A DNA stretch of 52,756 nucleotides from an uncultured Hungatella sp. (GCA_947066955.1 CAMTAF010000010.1:1-52756); one strand, 5' to 3'. Counted from the first letter of the stretch, positions 1-8,221 are shown. Numbers and translations: made by a program. Notes: a model not told the origin generated them from the letters alone.

Positions 1-34
1 CCTAAAAACGCTGCGCGTTTGCCTTCCTCCTTAA
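1..34 (-). repeat. Partial copy of the interspersed palindromic repeat, cut by the window edge
   Basis: Read on the minus strand this begins with GGAGGAAGGCAA, then a small GC hairpin and TTTTTAGG. That matches the first arm of the repeats at 14064-14152 and 46889-47062. The rest lies outside the window. Confidence 0.6.
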
Positions 35-456
35 AATTGATTTTTATTGGAGAGCATTTGTCTGCTCTCTGATAGAGACAAAAGAAAGTCCATGGGAGAT
101 GGACGGAATGATTTTTTGGGGAGAGATTTCGCCCATGGGGAGTGGGCGAATACTTGCGGGCGACTTGCGGACGACATAAGAAATTAGTGACTTTTTGATA
201 GTCACAAATTAAAATGAAGATAAGTGTAAAAAAGAGGGAATGAGCAGGAGTGTCAACTTGGGCATAGAGTTGGACATATAAAGAATGGAGGAAAGGATAT
301 GGAGGAAGCAAAGAAAAAATAAACGAACTTGCCGATATTTAGATAAAAAAGAAAAAGATGAATGGGCAAACTCAAAGAAGGCGTCACACGGGGCCCGAGA
401 GGAGGTTTGCCAGAAAAAGCTGGACAGGGCCCGGCGCGGCGAGCAGGGAAAAGAGT
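35..456. other. Intergenic stretch with several small hairpins, no convincing gene
   Basis: There are short inverted repeats, for example GTCCAT/ATGGAC near 91-107, TTCGCCC/GGGCGAA near 128-151 and GTGAC/GTCAC near 189-207. A Lys/Arg-rich open frame starting at 285 (+) runs on into the antisense of the next gene; I see no family resemblance and do not call it. Confidence 0.4.
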
Positions 457-876
457 TCATTTTTGCCTGTAGATCTCTTTCAAATCATCAATGGCCATTT
501 CGACATCTAAAGTATGGAAACCAAGCCAGCATTCATTCATTGTTTCAGCGTCAGCGATTTGATATATTTCATTACTAGATTCACCTGTGTAATAATGCCA
601 ATAGCGGTAAGTATACCCGGTCCAATACATCACTTCCGAGGGATAGGTCGTGCCGGCCTTTTTAAGCCCATTGACTTCATCGTCTAGTTCATCAAGAATA
701 TATTCCTCACCCGCCCATTGTAACCGGTCATAGACATCATCAAGGGAAGCTGCGGCTTTACTGTTCATAAAAGATTTTATAAATGATGGACAATCCAATC
801 CGGTTTTTAGGGCAAGTTCAAACAATCGCCCCTGTATATCGCAGAGTTGACGCTTCTCAAGAGTTAAATTTTGCAT
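457..876 (-). CDS. Probable antitoxin/partner of the DUF3990 toxin
   Basis: An acidic protein of about 139 aa that I cannot place in a named family. It follows the DUF3990 gene by one base. I prefer the ATG at 876, which has AGGTG eight bases upstream; the alternative GTG at 885 overlaps the toxin stop. The tight coupling, small size and acidity suggest a cognate antitoxin or immunity protein for the ADP-ribosyltransferase-like toxin. This is inferred from context only; no DNA-binding motif was recognised. The 3' end faces an open stretch with no clear terminator. Confidence 0.65.
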   Translation of the reverse strand: MQNLTLEKRQLCDIQGRLFELALKTGLDCPSFIKSFMNSKAAASLDDVYDRLQWAGEEYILDELDDEVNGLKKAGTTYPSEVMYWTGYTYRYWHYYTGESSNEIYQIADAETMNECWLGFHTLDVEMAIDDLKEIYRQK

Positions 877-877
877 T

Positions 878-1531
878 TTATTCACCTGCCTTTAAAATTT
901 CGTCAAAGAACTGGCCATCACGGCGATATTTTCTGCAGATTTCCTCTGCCATTGCAATGCCTTTTGAGCGGTTGGCCTCACTTTCTTGTTTTAGTTTATC
1001 CCGATCATGCTCAGTGAGCACTTGTTCGTCAAGGATTTTTATTTTTTTGCAAGCCTTTTCTGTTAAAGCCACATATTGCTTACCAAGCTTTAACGCCGAA
1101 AGACTGTTAATAAGCGCCATATCAGTAATTTCTCCATTGAAAAAACGGTCTAGAACAACGAACATTCTATCGTTAGCAATGTAGCCAATAATCATGTCAC
1201 AGTCCTTGCTCAAATTTGCAAAACGATGATAGATGGCTGAATGTTTTATAGATTCCATTTTGCCGCGATTGTATGCGACTAACAATGCCCAATCTAATCC
1301 TACTTCTACATTAAGAATTTTGAGATCTGATAGATTGACACTTAACGTATATATTCTGGCATTAGGATAATTACAAATTAAAGTAAGCGGCTGAGTTCGG
1401 TCAGTTCCCATATAAAACCCTTTTCCAAAATCGCAGCGTTCCCGGCTTATAGGGGCTATGGGACCGCGAATCCCTGATTTCGAACCATGGTAGAGAGTTA
1501 CAATTTCTTGTATAATCTGGGAGCTTTTCAT
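878..1531 (-). CDS. DUF3990 family protein, ADP-ribosyltransferase-like toxin
   Basis: A 217 aa protein. Its N-terminal half shows the DUF3990 signature: LYHGS near residue 14, then a segment with DFGKGFYMGT, typical of ADP-ribosyltransferase-fold toxins that use NAD to modify a cellular target. The C-terminal third is Lys/Glu-rich and probably helical. The start has a strong AGGAGG Shine-Dalgarno. The gene sits under its own promoter (1573-1601) with a direct-repeat operator candidate and is followed at once by a small acidic ORF, the usual toxin-antitoxin layout. The family is recognised by motif; target and toxicity are inferred. Confidence 0.75.
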   Translation of the reverse strand: MKSSQIIQEIVTLYHGSKSGIRGPIAPISRERCDFGKGFYMGTDRTQPLTLICNYPNARIYTLSVNLSDLKILNVEVGLDWALLVAYNRGKMESIKHSAIYHRFANLSKDCDMIIGYIANDRMFVVLDRFFNGEITDMALINSLSALKLGKQYVALTEKACKKIKILDEQVLTEHDRDKLKQESEANRSKGIAMAEEICRKYRRDGQFFDEILKAGE

Positions 1532-1552
1532 AGTGACCTCCTTGAGTTGCGA

Positions 1553-1601
1553 TATAACATATGAACGACCTGATTATAACATATGAGATATTGGAATACA
1601 A
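1553..1601 (-). promoter_or_regulatory. Promoter and direct-repeat operator of the toxin-antitoxin pair
   Basis: On the minus strand TTGTAT (1596-1601), a 17-base spacer and TATAAT (1573-1578) form a good sigma-A promoter. TATAACATATGA on the plus strand occurs at 1553-1564 and 1575-1586, exactly 22 bp (two helical turns) apart, overlapping the -10 and start site. This suits an autoregulatory repressor. The repeats are visible; the role is inferred. Confidence 0.65.
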
Positions 1602-1792
1602 TATCCTTTGCTAACTGGCCGGAAAAAGAGTTCTTGAACTACAAAGGATTTCTCTATATAATAGAATCAGGAGTAATGGAAGGAATCAGAGAGTCCGAAC
1701 CGGATAAACGGGACAAAGGGTATGCGTGGCTCACGGCCATAGGCATTCAGGCAGCGGTAGGGTTTCCGATCAGGGCCCATGTAATCGAATAG
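1583..1792 (+). pseudogene. Possible fragment of a Fic/VbhA-type N-terminal domain
   Basis: The 69-codon frame contains DKGYAWLTAIGIQA, resembling a segment common in the N-terminal antitoxin-like region of clostridial Fic proteins. The frame then degenerates and stops, and there is no SD at the start. Probably a remnant. The similarity is from memory of the family and the call is weak. Confidence 0.25.
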
Positions 1793-1955
1793 GCCCTGTG
1801 TAAATAAAAGCGGGAGATGATACTCCCGCTGGGTCATCAGCCGCCGCGTCAGGCATACAATCACCTCCCCATTGTAAAGTATACCGCTATATTGAATTTA
1901 GCATAACATAATCTGGCAGCAAAGTCTATTGGTTTCAGGACATGGCCGTCCTGTT

Positions 1956-2468
1956 CTATATTCTCCCCTCGTCCATATATTCCTGATATTTTTTCCCTAC
2001 ATACTTGATGGTCTCCTCGATCAGACCGTTGTCCAGTCCGTTGGCTTTGAGGACTTTCTCATAGGTGTCATAGGTGCGGAAGATGTGGTCGAAGGACTCC
2101 CGGTTGTAACAGCGCCCGTTGGACAGGGCGGAGGAGAAGTCCAGGATCTTCCAGCGCCAGTCTTCGATCTCTTTGTCCAGGAACATGTCCGTGAGCTTTT
2201 GGATATCCTGGCATATCTCGCTGTCGCGGGTGTCGGAGTGTTCCGTGTATTGGTTCAGTTTTTCCTGCAGCTCTTTCAGATCCTGTGATGTTTTTATGAG
2301 CAGGGCGTGCTCCTCTCTCTGCCTTCTGGTCCATTTTATCTCGATTCCCAGCTTATCGGCGGCCCACTCTAACAGGGCGACGGCTGCCTTTAAGCCCACC
2401 AGGATAGTAAAGACCTCAAAGACGAGAGAGGAGTAGTCGATGGTTGTCAGTACTTTCAGATCTCCCAT
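1956..2468 (-). CDS. Phage lysis-cassette membrane-anchored protein
   Basis: About 170 aa. One hydrophobic segment near the N-terminus (FEVFTILVGLKAAVALLEW) is followed by a charged, probably coiled-coil region and a C-terminal part with FSSALSNGR and YNRESFDH. Proteins of this pattern sit beside holins in clostridial prophages; their function is unknown to me. The ATG at 2468 has AGGTG at the right spacing; a GTG nine bases upstream lacks a good SD. It is the last gene of the leftward polymerase/lysis cluster, 19 bases after the holin. Confidence 0.65.
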   Translation of the reverse strand: MGDLKVLTTIDYSSLVFEVFTILVGLKAAVALLEWAADKLGIEIKWTRRQREEHALLIKTSQDLKELQEKLNQYTEHSDTRDSEICQDIQKLTDMFLDKEIEDWRWKILDFSSALSNGRCYNRESFDHIFRTYDTYEKVLKANGLDNGLIEETIKYVGKKYQEYMDEGRI

Positions 2469-2487
2469 ATCGCTCACCTGCCCAACT

Positions 2488-2871
2488 TTATTTGTGTTTT
2501 AAGTCGTAAAGGGCCGTGCCGATGAGGTCGTCCAAGTGGGCGTCGAAATCATGGTAGGCTGCTGTTAAGACCTGGCGCGCGGAGACGGTGAGGGCGGAGA
2601 CGGCCTTCGACTTGGCCAGCTCTCTCACCTCTTCCTGGGCCTCAGCTGTCCACTGGCCGGTGCCTTTGATGTCTTTGACCGTGGTCTCATACACGTCCTT
2701 TACGGCGTTTAACACGTTGCTGTACAAAATGTCCGTGTATTTGCCCATTCTCTTTTCCTTGGCGTAATTTCCGATCTGGGCGCCTATGTATGTGATGACC
2801 GGGAGAAGGACAACGGTCCAGAGTGTGTGGATTACCTGAATCCAGTCAATGTGTTCGATGATATGGTTCAT
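2488..2871 (-). CDS. Phage holin, LL-H family
   Basis: A 127 aa protein with one N-terminal transmembrane segment (about residues 10-32), then a basic and alpha-helical tail. The architecture and length fit the LL-H (phage_holin_6_1) holins, which permeabilise the membrane so that endolysin reaches peptidoglycan. An SD (GGGAGG) precedes the ATG. It follows the endolysin by 15 bases, the classical lysis-module order. Confidence 0.75.
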   Translation of the reverse strand: MNHIIEHIDWIQVIHTLWTVVLLPVITYIGAQIGNYAKEKRMGKYTDILYSNVLNAVKDVYETTVKDIKGTGQWTAEAQEEVRELAKSKAVSALTVSARQVLTAAYHDFDAHLDDLIGTALYDLKHK

Positions 2872-2886
2872 GTTCTTGCCTCCCTC

Positions 2887-3762
2887 CTAAATGCGATATT
2901 GTCTGTTTTCGTGGTCATAGTCCGCGATGATCAGCTCGCCCTGGCGGTTTGTGACCATGCATTTTCCTTCGTCGATGCCCGGTTCGGGGCAGAGGAAATA
3001 CTTTTGTCCGCCGGGGCCGGTCTGGTATCCTGTGAGCATATAGCCGTTTTCGTCAAAGAGATACCAGCCGGAGGTGCCGCCGGTCTGCTCTGTGAGCCAG
3101 TGCCAGCCCTCTTTCCCGTAGCTTCCGTCCGGGAACTGATACCACCACCGCTTTCCGTCGGCGGCCCGGAGAAATCCCTGAACACAGGTGTTCTTTTGGG
3201 GCTCCACAAGGGAGTAATCGGGCCGTCCGTAGCCGTCGATCCGGCGGCTTCCATTGGTCCAGCCCACAGGGTACTGCTTGTACGCCACGCAGCCGCCTTC
3301 ATTTTCCAGGATTTTCTCAGAGCTGGTGTTCCCCTCTATGGTGTGGACCGTGCCGTTTTCCACTTTATACACATATCCGGTGTGATAAACCCTGGATCCG
3401 TTGTGGAAAAAGATCTGGTCTCCCTCCTGGGGAGTCTGGTGATAGCGGCCCATTTTTTTGTAAAAGCTGACGGATGTGGGAGTGTAGGCGGAAAATCCGC
3501 CAAGGAGCGCCCTGGCGGCATCCACTCCGAATAAGTGGATCAGCACCGTGTCCACAAAGGAATCGCACCAGGGCTGTCCCTGGACATTGATTCCGGTTTT
3601 CTGTCTGTAGAGATCGGCAAACACCGTGTAGTTGCCGTCTCCGGCATTGGTCTTAAAATTTTCCGGGTTATCGTAGGATCCCAGATTCTCCTTTTTGTTC
3701 TTTTCGCAGTAGCCCACCCATTTTCTGAATTCCGGGGTGACTTTTTCCTGAATAATTCCCAT
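2887..3762 (-). CDS. CHAP-type endolysin with choline-binding-like repeats
   Basis: A 291 aa protein with no signal peptide, so export would need the adjacent holin. The N-terminal 185 residues are a CHAP/NlpC-like amidase or endopeptidase domain: Cys in PWCDSFVD (about residue 67), His in YHTGYV and a TIEGNTS motif. The C-terminal 100 residues contain aromatic/Gly repeats (WWYQFPDGSYGK, GWYLFDENGYMLTGY) of the cell-wall/choline-binding type. The SD (GGAGG) and the 2-base gap to the upstream gene indicate one operon. Likely lyses the host wall at the end of the programme. Confidence 0.85.
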   Translation of the reverse strand: MGIIQEKVTPEFRKWVGYCEKNKKENLGSYDNPENFKTNAGDGNYTVFADLYRQKTGINVQGQPWCDSFVDTVLIHLFGVDAARALLGGFSAYTPTSVSFYKKMGRYHQTPQEGDQIFFHNGSRVYHTGYVYKVENGTVHTIEGNTSSEKILENEGGCVAYKQYPVGWTNGSRRIDGYGRPDYSLVEPQKNTCVQGFLRAADGKRWWYQFPDGSYGKEGWHWLTEQTGGTSGWYLFDENGYMLTGYQTGPGGQKYFLCPEPGIDEGKCMVTNRQGELIIADYDHENRQYRI

Positions 3763-3764
3763 AA

Positions 3765-4037
3765 TTAATCCTCCATGATCTCGGCGATCTTGACGCGCAC
3801 CGTTTCTCTCAGTTCCTTTTCGTCAAAGGGGATGGCTTCCAGCTGTTCTCTGGCCTGGGCCTTTGACAGATACCCGTTGTTGTACTGGCTCACGGCCAGA
3901 AAAATCTTATAGCAGTTGATGCTGTCGGCGATGTTGCGCCAATAGCTGATCCGGTTCTGCCCGGCCCGGCAGGACAGGCATGGTTTGTAGGATTTTCCGC
4001 ATACGGCGCAGGTAGCAAAGTCTTTGTTGTGGTTCAT
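3765..4037 (-). CDS. Small zinc-binding phage protein
   Basis: A 90 aa protein with CAVCG near the N-terminus and CLSC shortly after, a four-Cys zinc site, followed by a helical region containing YWRNIADSINCYKIFLAVSQ. Similar small proteins occur in clostridial prophages; the function is unknown. It has a strong SD (AGGAGGAAG), lies 11 bases after the upstream gene and ends two bases before the endolysin, so it belongs to the same transcript. Confidence 0.6.
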   Translation of the reverse strand: MNHNKDFATCAVCGKSYKPCLSCRAGQNRISYWRNIADSINCYKIFLAVSQYNNGYLSKAQAREQLEAIPFDEKELRETVRVKIAEIMED

Positions 4038-4048
4038 TTGTCTTCCTC

Positions 4049-4783
4049 CTATATTGTGATAAAATAACTTAGTTCTTTTGGCTTGACCTTTTTTAAGTCA
4101 ATTCCAAACCCGGAGTATCCGCTGGTGAGCAGATGGTCCACGTTTTTGATGTGCAGGATGCTTGTGACGCAGTCCATGAAGGCATTGATCTTCATGTCCC
4201 AGACAGTGGACCAGCTGTACTTAAAGCCTTCCATGTTGGTCAGGGCCGATATAAGGGGGAGCAGGACTGAGCGGAACTTGGAGTCCTGGCCGGCCTCATA
4301 CTGTTCCCTGGCCTCGTCCAAAAGCACCTGCCTGGTGGTCTCGTTCATGGCCCGCTCCACATTTTTTTCCAGCCTGTGGGTTTTTCTGAGATACTCTGTG
4401 ATGATCTCGTATATGGAGCGGTCGATGACAGCGGGGGAGAGGGGGTCCGCCAGGATGACGCTGTCACTGTCCCTCCCGACCGCTGTCTGGAAACCGGTGA
4501 GATCCAGGCCGCCGAAAAGGATGGCGGACTGGCTTTTGTCAAAGGTTTTGTACCTTGTCAAAAATAGTTCATAGTCCGAGATCTTGTTCCAGTCCACGCC
4601 GGACAGGGAGAGGACGTATTTCAGGTCCGTGGGGGTGGCGGTGAAACTTTGTATAAAAGAAAAATATTTCTGCTCTCCCCAATCCGCGATCTCCCCCAAG
4701 GTGGGCTGATGGATTCGGATGTTTTGGTTGACGACAAAATCCTTTCCCCGATAGATTTGCAGCTCGTCGTTGTTCAAAATCAA
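4049..4783 (-). CDS. Phage protein, possible tail assembly chaperone-like
   Basis: A 244 aa protein beginning with a segment (IRIHQPTLGEIADWGE, then an aromatic stretch ending in ATPTD) that resembles a clostridial phage family encoded near tail genes. I recall this only loosely, so the structural role is a suggestion. The start is a TTG four bases after AGGAGG; a second TTG at 4777 is an alternative. No membrane segment or catalytic motif is seen. If it is structural it is the only such protein in the locus. Confidence 0.5.
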   Translation of the reverse strand: MILNNDELQIYRGKDFVVNQNIRIHQPTLGEIADWGEQKYFSFIQSFTATPTDLKYVLSLSGVDWNKISDYELFLTRYKTFDKSQSAILFGGLDLTGFQTAVGRDSDSVILADPLSPAVIDRSIYEIITEYLRKTHRLEKNVERAMNETTRQVLLDEAREQYEAGQDSKFRSVLLPLISALTNMEGFKYSWSTVWDMKINAFMDCVTSILHIKNVDHLLTSGYSGFGIDLKKVKPKELSYFITI

Positions 4784-4800
4784 TTCACCTCCTATCTGAA

Positions 4801-5016
4801 CTGAATTGATGCCGCCTACTCGGCGGCGGAACCATCAAAGTAAACCTGCATGCGCCCGGCCAGCGGACGCGCCATCATCCCATACCCGAGGGCATACCGT
4901 AATACAGGCTCCTTCGGAGCAGAGGCACTTTGTGCCAAAAGGTATAAAAACATAGCGGGCGCACTTGGCATACCTGAATGGATGCCGCCTACTCGGCGGC
5001 GGAATCATCAAAGTAA
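4801..5016. repeat. 43-bp direct repeat (173-bp period) flanking a hairpin-rich spacer
   Basis: Copy A is 4801-4843 and copy B is 4974-5016, with 41 of 43 bases identical. Copy B carries the last codons of the HU-like gene on the minus strand; copy A repeats these codons further downstream. The spacer holds hairpins such as GCTCC/GGAGC (about 4909-4921) and GGCAC/GTGCC (about 4924-4936). Either an insertion with long target duplication or a segmental duplication. Confidence 0.85.
4816..4953 (-). CDS. Possible 45-aa small ORF sharing its C-terminus with the HU-like protein
   Basis: An ATG at 4953 opens a 45-codon frame ending in YFDGSAAE, almost the same as the HU-like protein's end (YFDDSAAE), because both are encoded by copies of the direct repeat. 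No SD precedes the ATG, and the region may instead be a structured insertion. Listed because the frame stays open throughout; expression is doubtful. Confidence 0.2.
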   Translation of the reverse strand: MFLYLLAQSASAPKEPVLRYALGYGMMARPLAGRMQVYFDGSAAE

Positions 5017-5300
5017 CCGTTCAGTTTCCGGTTGTAATACCGGGTGACTTTTGGCCGGACCCGGATCCTGGGCTTGCAGGTGATGTGGTCATAGGTATGG
5101 ATCTCTTTTTCCGGAATAAAAGAACCTTCCAGGCTTAAGCCGTCCATGACCTTGACAATGGTATTTTCCTGGGAAGTGGTGGAAGACAGGTGGTGGAAAA
5201 TGACGTCTTCCGCGGTCTTAAAGACCCGGCGGACAGTGGCAATGTTCACATCGCCTGTGCCCGCGATCTGCTGTAATAAATTTTCCTGAGTAATGGTCAA
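4989..5300 (-). CDS. Small HU-like DNA-binding protein candidate
   Basis: A 103 aa protein. The order of elements (an N-terminal helix pair, VKVMDGLSLEGSFIPE, then RIRVRPKVTRYYNRKLN) resembles HU/IHF-family nucleoid proteins and their phage relatives, including the basic Arg/Pro-rich arm near the C-terminus. The start is TTG with GGAGGG seven bases upstream. It lies 110 bases downstream of the polymerase gene on the same strand. If HU-like, it could organise the template DNA. The resemblance is moderate, and an unrelated small phage protein is possible. Confidence 0.45.
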   Translation of the reverse strand: MTITQENLLQQIAGTGDVNIATVRRVFKTAEDVIFHHLSSTTSQENTIVKVMDGLSLEGSFIPEKEIHTYDHITCKPRIRVRPKVTRYYNRKLNGYFDDSAAE

Positions 5301-5410
5301 ATGTGTCCCTCCAATCTGTTAAAAAGTGATTATGATTTTCATAGATACACAAAGGAAAGCCCATGGCCGGTGGCTGTTTTTTGGGGGCCCTGTCCGGATC
5401 CGGCCACGGA

Positions 5411-8047
5411 TTATGGACGATTATGGGGCGCGGACATAGGAGGACGGGCGCGTGAAGACTTCTTTTGGCAGGTCCGGCAGCGGAACGAGCGGGAGTTTGC
5501 GGGAACTTCCAGCCATTCTCCGCAGTCGGCGCACTGGATAAATTTTGTTTTGGGAACCTTTAGGTTTTTTTCCAGGTTCTGGGCGATGTACCGGCCATAA
5601 CAGAACCACAGCAATTGTTTGTACCGCTTTTCGTGTCCGTAGAGATATTCGGTGAGCATATCGGCCAACGCTTCATCCGGGTATCCCAACCGGCGGAATT
5701 CTTCTTTGATTTTGCAGGCAACATATTGAAGGTTGTCCCGGTGCTCGTCTTTCATGTTGATCATGTGGCGGTACTGTCTGTTCAGCGTGTCGTACAGGCG
5801 GGACACTTCCTTTGGGCAGACCGTGTCTTTGTCTGCCATCATTTTTCGGTAGTCCAAAGCTTCCGTTATAAGCCCCCGGGTGTTGATCCCTTTGTCCGGA
5901 ATCCTGCCATAGAGCTTGTTTACAAAGCTTTCGTTTCTTTCCTCCACCTGGGAGGATTCCTTATCTTTGGCGAATTCAAAAAACGCGGGCAGTTTGCGGT
6001 TGGCGTACCGGGATACCCTTTGGGCGAACCACTCTGGCCGGGCGGGCATGTACAGGGTTTTGGCGGAGTCGATGCAGAAATTATTTTCCATGCACAGCAG
6101 TTTTATGGTGTCAAGGGCTTCCTGCTTTTCCTGAGCAGAACCTTTTAGGAACACCTCATGGTTCCATATCTTTGAGATGGCATTGCTGTAAATGCCGATG
6201 TTGCCGCTTGTAAACGCCTTTCTAAGTCCGTCATAGATGTTTTTGGGGTTCAGAAGGACCGGCTCTGATTTTTTCATGTTATAGTACAGAGGCACAATAT
6301 CTTTCATGCACCGCGCGGCGGCCCGGACAAAGGTTTCGTCTGACACGATAAAGGCTTTATCGCCGTCCACGTCAAACTGCAGAAGTTTGCTGATTAGGTC
6401 GTGGCTGCTTGTGTAAAGGGCGCTGGTGGAAAACCATTGTCCGATGTCTTCTGAGCGCGGTCCGCAGGACTGACTGGCGGTGTTGGAGCGGATGGCGTGT
6501 TCTCTGTACAGGTGAGGGCTTCTGAGACAATCGATTTTTTCGGACCAGCGGGCCGGCCGGCAATATACTTCCCCGTCAGCCAGCAGGCCTTTGGGGTTTT
6601 CCATGTGGCCGAACCAGTATTCGCAGGCCGCGTAATAGTCCGGAAGGATGAAGGTGTATGTTCCGTTGATCTCTAACTTTCCTCCCCGGTATTTTTTGAC
6701 AAGGCTGTTTTTTACATCCCGGAGGACATCTTTGGCGTAGGTGTCGCCTAACAGGGCGGGGTAGATCTTCACGGCTTTTTGAAAAGGGGTCATGCTGGTG
6801 TTGTAAGGCGTGATTCCCAGAACCTCCATCATAGCCTCCTGGGAAGTACAGATATTTTGGATCCTTTGAGAGGATTTTTCGGTCAGGAGGCCGATCTCTT
6901 CATCTGTGATATCTGTCAGGGTTTGGAGCATCTGGTAATTGATCTTCCCGGGCTTAAACCGGTCTTCCTCCACATTGAGCCTTCCGGCGCGGCAACGGTA
7001 TTTTTTAAAATAGATTTTGTATTCCTCCCAGGAATCGTAGTACTTATGCATCTTAAACTGGCTTCTGGTAAAAATGATCCGGATATCTTCTTTGATGATG
7101 TCATGTTTTGCGCCGTAAATGTCGGTGATCTCAGGGGAGAGACGGTTTTCCTCAATAAATCTTCGAAAATCAAACACGCCCAGAAGGCCTTTGATCCACG
7201 GGGCCCGGAACATAAAGTTTTTGGAGGACACGGCAGGGAGCATCATCCCGGCTCCGTCCGTGTGGGTGATGGGGACATAGCCGGTCTTTCTTGTGATGGA
7301 ATAGTCGGCGTCGTCTAAAAAGTCAAAGGTTCCGTACACTTCTGTCTCAAAGTCGTCTATGACGATGGATCTGTCAATGTCGAATTCTTTCCACTCATCG
7401 GTGGCGGAGTTGGTCAGGGCGAGATAGGCTAAGTGTTTGTTTACGTTGTTTCCGCCTTTTTGGTTGATCCTTTCTATGGTCAGGCCGCACATGATGGTTT
7501 TTTCTATATGGTTCCAAACAGATTCTTTGATGAAAACAGCTTTTTTCTGGCGGATCTGCCCGGCCGATGAGGTGAAGTACCGGTATTTTTCGGATTTGTA
7601 TTGGAATCCGTGAAAACAGATGTCTTTAAATACGTCAAAATAGTAAACCTGCACCACCATCAGATCTTCTGTCAGTTCATCTTGTCCGATTCCCATGGAC
7701 CGGCTGAGAAAGGAGTCAAAGACCGATATGACATCCGTATCTTTGAGGCAGCCTTCTCTCAGAACACGGATGTGGTCCTTTCCGCCGGTCAGCTCATTTT
7801 GGCCTGCTTTGTTGGAGAGGATGGCGAGAAGCTTTTCCTTTGCCTGTTTTGCCTTTTGGTTTTTGTGATCTCCCAGGCTTTTCAGGCGCAGGGCTTCCTG
7901 GCCGGAACAGTCCGGCTGTCTTAACCTGTTTTGCAGGGCCCGGTGTTCCTGGCGGTACGCAAGGATCTTCCGGTGAAGAGTGTTTTCGCGGTTGCTGAAA
8001 AAGTATCCTGTGTCAATGGAATACAGGTGGTATTGCTTGTCTAACAT
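5411..8047 (-). CDS. QDE-1/YonO-like single-subunit RNA polymerase
   Basis: An 878 aa protein. The decisive feature is LLQFDVDGDKAFIVSD around residues 556-571: D559, D561 and D563 form the DxDGD metal-binding motif of the double-psi beta-barrel polymerases, as in eukaryotic RdRPs (QDE-1), SP-beta YonO and crAss-like phage virion polymerases. The C-terminus has a CxxC...CxxC zinc ribbon (CADCG and CRTCQ, about residues 845-865). The Lys/Arg-rich N-terminal 90 residues are probably coiled. YonO itself is a DNA-dependent, factor-independent RNA polymerase that transcribes phage genes, so the likely job here is transcription of the downstream lysis cluster. Start: ATG with AGGGGAG. The upstream region contains two LexA boxes. 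Template type and activity are unproven. Confidence 0.75.
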   Translation of the reverse strand: MLDKQYHLYSIDTGYFFSNRENTLHRKILAYRQEHRALQNRLRQPDCSGQEALRLKSLGDHKNQKAKQAKEKLLAILSNKAGQNELTGGKDHIRVLREGCLKDTDVISVFDSFLSRSMGIGQDELTEDLMVVQVYYFDVFKDICFHGFQYKSEKYRYFTSSAGQIRQKKAVFIKESVWNHIEKTIMCGLTIERINQKGGNNVNKHLAYLALTNSATDEWKEFDIDRSIVIDDFETEVYGTFDFLDDADYSITRKTGYVPITHTDGAGMMLPAVSSKNFMFRAPWIKGLLGVFDFRRFIEENRLSPEITDIYGAKHDIIKEDIRIIFTRSQFKMHKYYDSWEEYKIYFKKYRCRAGRLNVEEDRFKPGKINYQMLQTLTDITDEEIGLLTEKSSQRIQNICTSQEAMMEVLGITPYNTSMTPFQKAVKIYPALLGDTYAKDVLRDVKNSLVKKYRGGKLEINGTYTFILPDYYAACEYWFGHMENPKGLLADGEVYCRPARWSEKIDCLRSPHLYREHAIRSNTASQSCGPRSEDIGQWFSTSALYTSSHDLISKLLQFDVDGDKAFIVSDETFVRAAARCMKDIVPLYYNMKKSEPVLLNPKNIYDGLRKAFTSGNIGIYSNAISKIWNHEVFLKGSAQEKQEALDTIKLLCMENNFCIDSAKTLYMPARPEWFAQRVSRYANRKLPAFFEFAKDKESSQVEERNESFVNKLYGRIPDKGINTRGLITEALDYRKMMADKDTVCPKEVSRLYDTLNRQYRHMINMKDEHRDNLQYVACKIKEEFRRLGYPDEALADMLTEYLYGHEKRYKQLLWFCYGRYIAQNLEKNLKVPKTKFIQCADCGEWLEVPANSRSFRCRTCQKKSSRARPPMSAPHNRP

Positions 8048-8125
8048 AGAGAGCTCCCCTTTCTTTGCGTTTTTACGGGTCCTTTTGACCCTGGCATCTC
8101 TATATTCTCTTTTTCAAAAGAAAAA

Positions 8126-8139
8126 CGAACATTTGTTTG
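8126..8139. promoter_or_regulatory. LexA (SOS) box 1
   Basis: CGAACATTTGTTTG matches the Gram-positive LexA consensus CGAAC-N4-GTTCG at all but one base. It lies 79 bases upstream of the polymerase start and just upstream of the sigma-DUF262 promoter, so it could serve both directions. Confidence 0.7.
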
Positions 8140-8147
8140 CAAAACTC

Positions 8148-8176
8148 TTGACATTTAAGAACATTCGTTCTATACT
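8148..8176 (+). promoter_or_regulatory. Promoter of the sigma-DUF262 gene with LexA box 2 in its spacer
   Basis: Consensus -35 TTGACA (8148-8153), a 17-base spacer and -10 TATACT (8171-8176). The spacer contains a second LexA-type box, GAACATTCGTTC (8159-8170), whose half-sites are perfect. LexA bound there would block RNA polymerase, so expression should follow DNA damage. The sequence match is direct; the regulation is inferred. Confidence 0.8.
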
Positions 8177-8221
8177 ATTCCTATCAAAAGAGCAGAAGGA
8201 TTAGGAAAGGGGAGGAGCCAG

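Noticed and set aside
285..578. A basic 97-codon plus-strand frame with a plausible SD
   Set aside because: Half of it is antisense to the antitoxin-like gene and no family resemblance was seen.
4801..5016. Diversity-generating retroelement template/variable repeat pair
   Set aside because: The two copies differ at only two bases, neither pattern is adenine-specific and no reverse transcriptase is nearby.
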